Source: Sphingobacterium sp. xlx-96 | Lineage (GTDB): Bacteria > Bacteroidota > Bacteroidia > Sphingobacteriales > Sphingobacteriaceae | Direction: 5' to 3' | Assembly: GCF_011007365.1 (NCBI RefSeq) | Contig: NZ_WFKM01000001.1 | Coordinates: forward strand, 1-64,000 | Length of the DNA stretch: 64,000 nucleotides | Part shown: one piece after another, positions 60,681-64,000 of the stretch | Numbering within the stretch: position 1 is the first letter of the stretch | How the letters are laid out: each line of letters opens with the position of its first letter | The notes under the pieces: generated by a model | Told to the model about the DNA's origin: nothing | Seen by the model: only the letters and a program-made list of their open reading frames with translations | The model's database searches: none | Translations under genes and position numbers: made by a program

Positions 60681-63263
60681 TTAAAAACCTCCCATGCTCT
60701 GCATGATACTAAATGTGAAATTTTGTTTCCATTCGCTTGAACGCATTCCCGGAATAGGATCGAAAGCATGACCGTAGTCAATACCTAACATACCAAATAT
60801 CGGTAAGAATATCCGTGCACCTACACCTGCCGAACGACGTACTTTGAATGGGTTCACTTCTGAGAATTTATTCCAGGTATTACCTGCTTCTGCAAAAGCC
60901 AATGCAAATACTGTGGCCTGATCATTCAACATTATAGGGTGGCGTAATTCAATTTGATACTTAGCGTAGATAGGGCTACCGGAGTTGATCGCAACGCGTT
61001 GATCTCCATTTCCAGTCGATGCCGGGATAATGGTACCGTTAGCATAACCACGCATAGCAATGATTTCAGATCCTTGTAAGAAGTCAAATCCTTGCATACC
61101 ATCGCCACCTAGCTTGAAGCGTTCGAATGTGGAAGTTTCAGTTCTATTTGTATAGTTACCTAAGAAGCCAAATTGAGCCTGAGTCTTCACAACTAATTTG
61201 CCAGCTACTTTCATATACCATTGCGAATCAAATTTCCATTTATGATATTCAGTCCATTTGTAGCGTACTGGATCCGGATCTGTCTTGTAATTGATGTTAT
61301 TCCATGCAGAATATGGCGGGGTCAAACTTACCGAAAAACGGATGTGTGAACCTGATGTTGGATAGATAGGGGCATCTATCGAGTTACGACTGATCTCTTG
61401 GGTGAAGTTAATGTTATAAGCGGTTCCATCTGAAAACTTGAAATAGTTTCCGTAGTTCTGTAATTTATAGCGTTGGAAAGATAATGAACTATTAATTTGG
61501 AAATAGTTGTCCGGCCATTGTAGTCGCTTGCCCAAAGAAGCTGTTACACCGGTCATCCATATACGTTGTAATTCCGAATCTTTAACCATTTGCTCCCCTG
61601 TATAATAGTTGAATCCTCCATAAGACGAGTTAGACGTATAAGCACTCAATCCAAAGTATACCGGCTTTTTACCGCCCAACCATGGTTCAGAGAATGAGAA
61701 ACTATACGATTGGTAACGCTTTCCTGAAGTTTGCCCACGGATACTCAGTTTCTGTCCATCTCCACGAGGTAGCGGTTTCCAAGCATCTTTCTTGAAGAAA
61801 TTGCTTGTAGAGAAGTTGTTGAAAGTCAATCCAAGTGTACCGATAATCTGTCCAGCACCATAACCACCGGATAGTTCTACTTGATCAGAAGGTTTTTCAA
61901 CGACATTAAAGATAACGTCTGTAGTACCATCTTCATGGTTCATCGTTGACGAAGGAATGTCTGGTGTGATTTTTTGTTCGTCAAACATACCCAATTGTGA
62001 AATCTCACGGATACTACGCATGATAAGCTCTCGAGAATATTTTTGTCCCGGCTTGGTATATATAGAACGTAGCACAACGCGGTCGTTAGTAACATCGTTA
62101 CCTTTTACAATTACGTTGTTAATGGTATACTGCTTGCCCTCGCTTATCTGTATTTCAAGGTCTATCGTATCACTGTAAATTTTCTTAATGATGGGATTGA
62201 TATTGAACGTAAGGTAACCGTCATTCTGATACAGCGCACTGATATCATCACTGTTTCGAGTCGGTCCCATAAGTTTTGCATTTATTTTTTCCTCGCTATA
62301 TACATCTCCCTTTTGGACACCTAATAGTATATTTAATATAGAATCTTTATAGCGGGTATTTCCAGTCCAATCAATGTTTCCAACATAATATTTAGGGCCT
62401 TCGTAGACATTAATATTAATACGTACTTCCTTTTCATTGTAACGGTATACACTATCCGACAATATTTGCGCATCGCGATAACCTTTATCTTGAAGTTTAG
62501 CAACTAATTTCTCTTTAGCTTCTTTGTATTTATCATCTTTGAATTTACCTGGTCCAAAGATTCTATACCATTTACGGGGCCTTACACCTTTCAGATATTT
62601 TGTAAGGTCCGAATTGCTAAAGGTTTCATTTCCAGTAAAGAGAACTTTATTGACTTTTATTTTTTTATTCTTATCTACATTTACATTTAAGATTTCATTA
62701 TTCGCTTGCGCAGAATCCTTAAGTGTACTGATTTTAATCTCAGGGTATAGGTAGGATTTTTCTCTTAGAAAACGTTGGATTGTCGATCTGGTAGATTGAA
62801 TTAGGTTTTCGTTGACAATACGGCCTGAACTAGAGTTCAATCGCTTATTTATCTCTTCTGTTTGTGATTTACTTAATCCATTAATGTCGATACGTGTCAG
62901 ACGTGGCCTTTCCTGAACACGGATTTCGAAGAAAATGGTTTCACCGTCAATTCGAGTAGCCCACAATTGTACATCTTCGAAAAGATTTTGCGCCATTAGA
63001 TCTTTAATAACACTAGCAGTAGCTTCTCCTGGTACTTCAATATATTGACCGACGACCAACTTGGAGATAGTAATCAACACATCGGTATCTAGATATTGAG
63101 CCCCCTTTACTGTGACTCCGCCAATAACGTAGTCTTTGGGTTGTAAATAGGAAATTTCGTCCGGATCCGAAAGGTTAACAGGTCCACGATTTGCTATTTG
63201 GGCAAATGTAGTGGTGATGTTCAACAAAAAAAACGCTGCTGTTAGTATATATAGTTGCTTCAT
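60681..63263 (-). CDS. bamA: Outer-membrane protein assembly factor BamA
   Basis: 860 residues. Signal peptide, five POTRA domains (about 40-430; e.g. VIGGVTVKGAQYLDTDVLITISKL, KVNKVLFTGNETFSNSDLTKYL) and a 16-strand barrel (Omp85) with VELSGGYGAGQIIGTLGLTF and ARIFLPIFGMLGIDYGHAFD. Inserts barrels into the outer membrane. Upstream lies uppS, downstream the OmpH genes. Confidence 0.96.
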   Translation of the reverse strand: MKQLYILTAAFFLLNITTTFAQIANRGPVNLSDPDEISYLQPKDYVIGGVTVKGAQYLDTDVLITISKLVVGQYIEVPGEATASVIKDLMAQNLFEDVQLWATRIDGETIFFEIRVQERPRLTRIDINGLSKSQTEEINKRLNSSSGRIVNENLIQSTRSTIQRFLREKSYLYPEIKISTLKDSAQANNEILNVNVDKNKKIKVNKVLFTGNETFSNSDLTKYLKGVRPRKWYRIFGPGKFKDDKYKEAKEKLVAKLQDKGYRDAQILSDSVYRYNEKEVRININVYEGPKYYVGNIDWTGNTRYKDSILNILLGVQKGDVYSEEKINAKLMGPTRNSDDISALYQNDGYLTFNINPIIKKIYSDTIDLEIQISEGKQYTINNVIVKGNDVTNDRVVLRSIYTKPGQKYSRELIMRSIREISQLGMFDEQKITPDIPSSTMNHEDGTTDVIFNVVEKPSDQVELSGGYGAGQIIGTLGLTFNNFSTSNFFKKDAWKPLPRGDGQKLSIRGQTSGKRYQSYSFSFSEPWLGGKKPVYFGLSAYTSNSSYGGFNYYTGEQMVKDSELQRIWMTGVTASLGKRLQWPDNYFQINSSLSFQRYKLQNYGNYFKFSDGTAYNINFTQEISRNSIDAPIYPTSGSHIRFSVSLTPPYSAWNNINYKTDPDPVRYKWTEYHKWKFDSQWYMKVAGKLVVKTQAQFGFLGNYTNRTETSTFERFKLGGDGMQGFDFLQGSEIIAMRGYANGTIIPASTGNGDQRVAINSGSPIYAKYQIELRHPIMLNDQATVFALAFAEAGNTWNKFSEVNPFKVRRSAGVGARIFLPIFGMLGIDYGHAFDPIPGMRSSEWKQNFTFSIMQSMGGF

Positions 63264-63375
63264 TTACTTGTTATTATGGATGCTAAAGTACATCAAACTC
63301 TTGTTAATTTTTGTTAAAAGTATAATTACGCTATCTCTTTGATTTGTAGCTAATTGTCTTGTTTTTTTAGCGTCT

Positions 63376-64000
63376 TTAAAGCTGCTCACTAGTTTTTCCA
63401 AACCTTCTCTCTCTTGTCTGAAAATCATATATGGCTTCAAACAAGTCTTCTCGATTGAATTCCGGCCACATTTTTGGAGAAAAACAAAGTTCTGTATAAG
63501 CCAATTGCCACAATAAAAAATTACTTATTCGGTATTCGCCGCTTGTTCGAATCATAAGGTCAGGATCCGGAATATCGGCCGTATATAGATTTTGGGCAAA
63601 TACTTGCTCACTGATATCTTTTGGCTCCAGCTCTCCCGAAAGCACTTGCTGTGCAATACGTTTACTGGCTTCGACAATTTCTGTCCGGGCCCCATAACTG
63701 AGGGCCAGACTTAGTGTGCATTTATCATTATTACTAGTAGCCGCTATAGTCTCCTTCAACGTCTTTTGCGCATTGGTAGGGAGATCGCTTATATTGCCAA
63801 TAGCATTTAGCTTTACGCCATTTTTATGGAATGTTTTAAGCTCTTTATTCAGCGAATTAATCAGTAATTCCATTAAAGCCTGCACCTCCAATTTTGGACG
63901 ATTCCAGTTTTCCGAAGAAAAAGCGTACAGTGTCAGGTAAGGAATACCCAGTTCTATAGTCGCCTCCAAAACTTCACGAACGGCAGTGACCCCATTTTTA
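63376..64000 (-). CDS. uppS: Isoprenyl transferase (undecaprenyl diphosphate synthase), 5' end outside window
   Basis: At least 208 residues; the frame stays open to the window edge (KNGVTAVREVLEATIELGI before the first listed TTG at 63969), so the start is beyond 64000. Family motifs: YLTLYAFSSENWNRP, SLALSYGARTEIVEA, and DPDLMIRTSGEYRISNFLLWQLAYTEL near the end. Builds the C55 lipid carrier for peptidoglycan. Upstream of bamA on the same strand. Confidence 0.93.
   Translation of the reverse strand, partial: KNGVTAVREVLEATIELGIPYLTLYAFSSENWNRPKLEVQALMELLINSLNKELKTFHKNGVKLNAIGNISDLPTNAQKTLKETIAATSNNDKCTLSLALSYGARTEIVEASKRIAQQVLSGELEPKDISEQVFAQNLYTADIPDPDLMIRTSGEYRISNFLLWQLAYTELCFSPKMWPEFNREDLFEAIYDFQTRERRFGKTSEQL

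Overview
The window looks like a chromosomal segment of a Gram-negative Bacteroidota, most likely Sphingobacteriaceae (Sphingobacterium/Pedobacter-like). The grounds are SusC/SusD outer-membrane pairs, a fused SecDF, an archaeal-type prolyl-tRNA synthetase, bTHX, the BamA-OmpH-OmpH-UppS order, TAnnTTTG-type -7 promoter elements and moderately AT-rich DNA. The genus is inference.

Layout. 1-1441: accessory patch with an orphan toxin-like ORF between two copies of a small membrane-protein gene, plus REP-like repeats. 1578-15656: mostly housekeeping and transport (RemB/Wzi-like barrel, AroQ, Bcr/CflA pump, Lgt, M42 peptidase, DUF3467, GNAT-nitrilase fusion, AsnA, HesB/IscA protein, cysteine desulfurase, MscS), ending in GlpT and GlpQ. 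13389-26660: a glycerophosphodiester/glycerol locus (GlpT, GlpQ, DUF5689 lipoprotein, SusD, SusC, GlpF, GlpK, GlpD, divergent DeoR/GlpR regulator). Together these could bind glycerophosphodiesters at the surface, hydrolyse them in the periplasm and burn glycerol or G3P in the cytoplasm.

26759-36148 is the unusual part. Three minus-strand proteins share an almost identical N-terminus: a bacteriocin-type double-glycine leader (LEILPENELFKIKGG) and an acidic, proline-rich linker. Their C-terminal domains differ: one HExxH zincin-like domain and two Tae4-like cell-wall amidase domains. Each is followed by one or more secreted or lipoprotein genes that look like cognate immunity proteins (two are WG-repeat lipoproteins). 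Next door lie the decayed remains of the matching type I secretion machinery (HlyD-like adaptor and TolC-like channel), cut by an IS3-like element. I read this as a polymorphic toxin array exported through a leader-peptidase ABC transporter, with Tae4-type domains carried on GG leaders rather than by a type VI system. Every toxin gene carries a lesion or an odd signal: ATT start, in-frame TAA, and an A7-run frameshift.

36613-64000: core genes again: FadL/OmpP1 protein, low-complexity lipoprotein, ProS, SDR protein, cystathionine gamma-synthase-type enzyme, TIGR02757 protein, GNAT, GAPDH, thioredoxin-like lipoprotein, SecDF, small barrel, GuaB, bTHX (52208-52330), Ppc, lipoprotein, Ppx/GppA, tRNA-Leu(GAG), an Fe-S oxidoreductase pair, two OmpH/Skp chaperones, BamA and the end of UppS.
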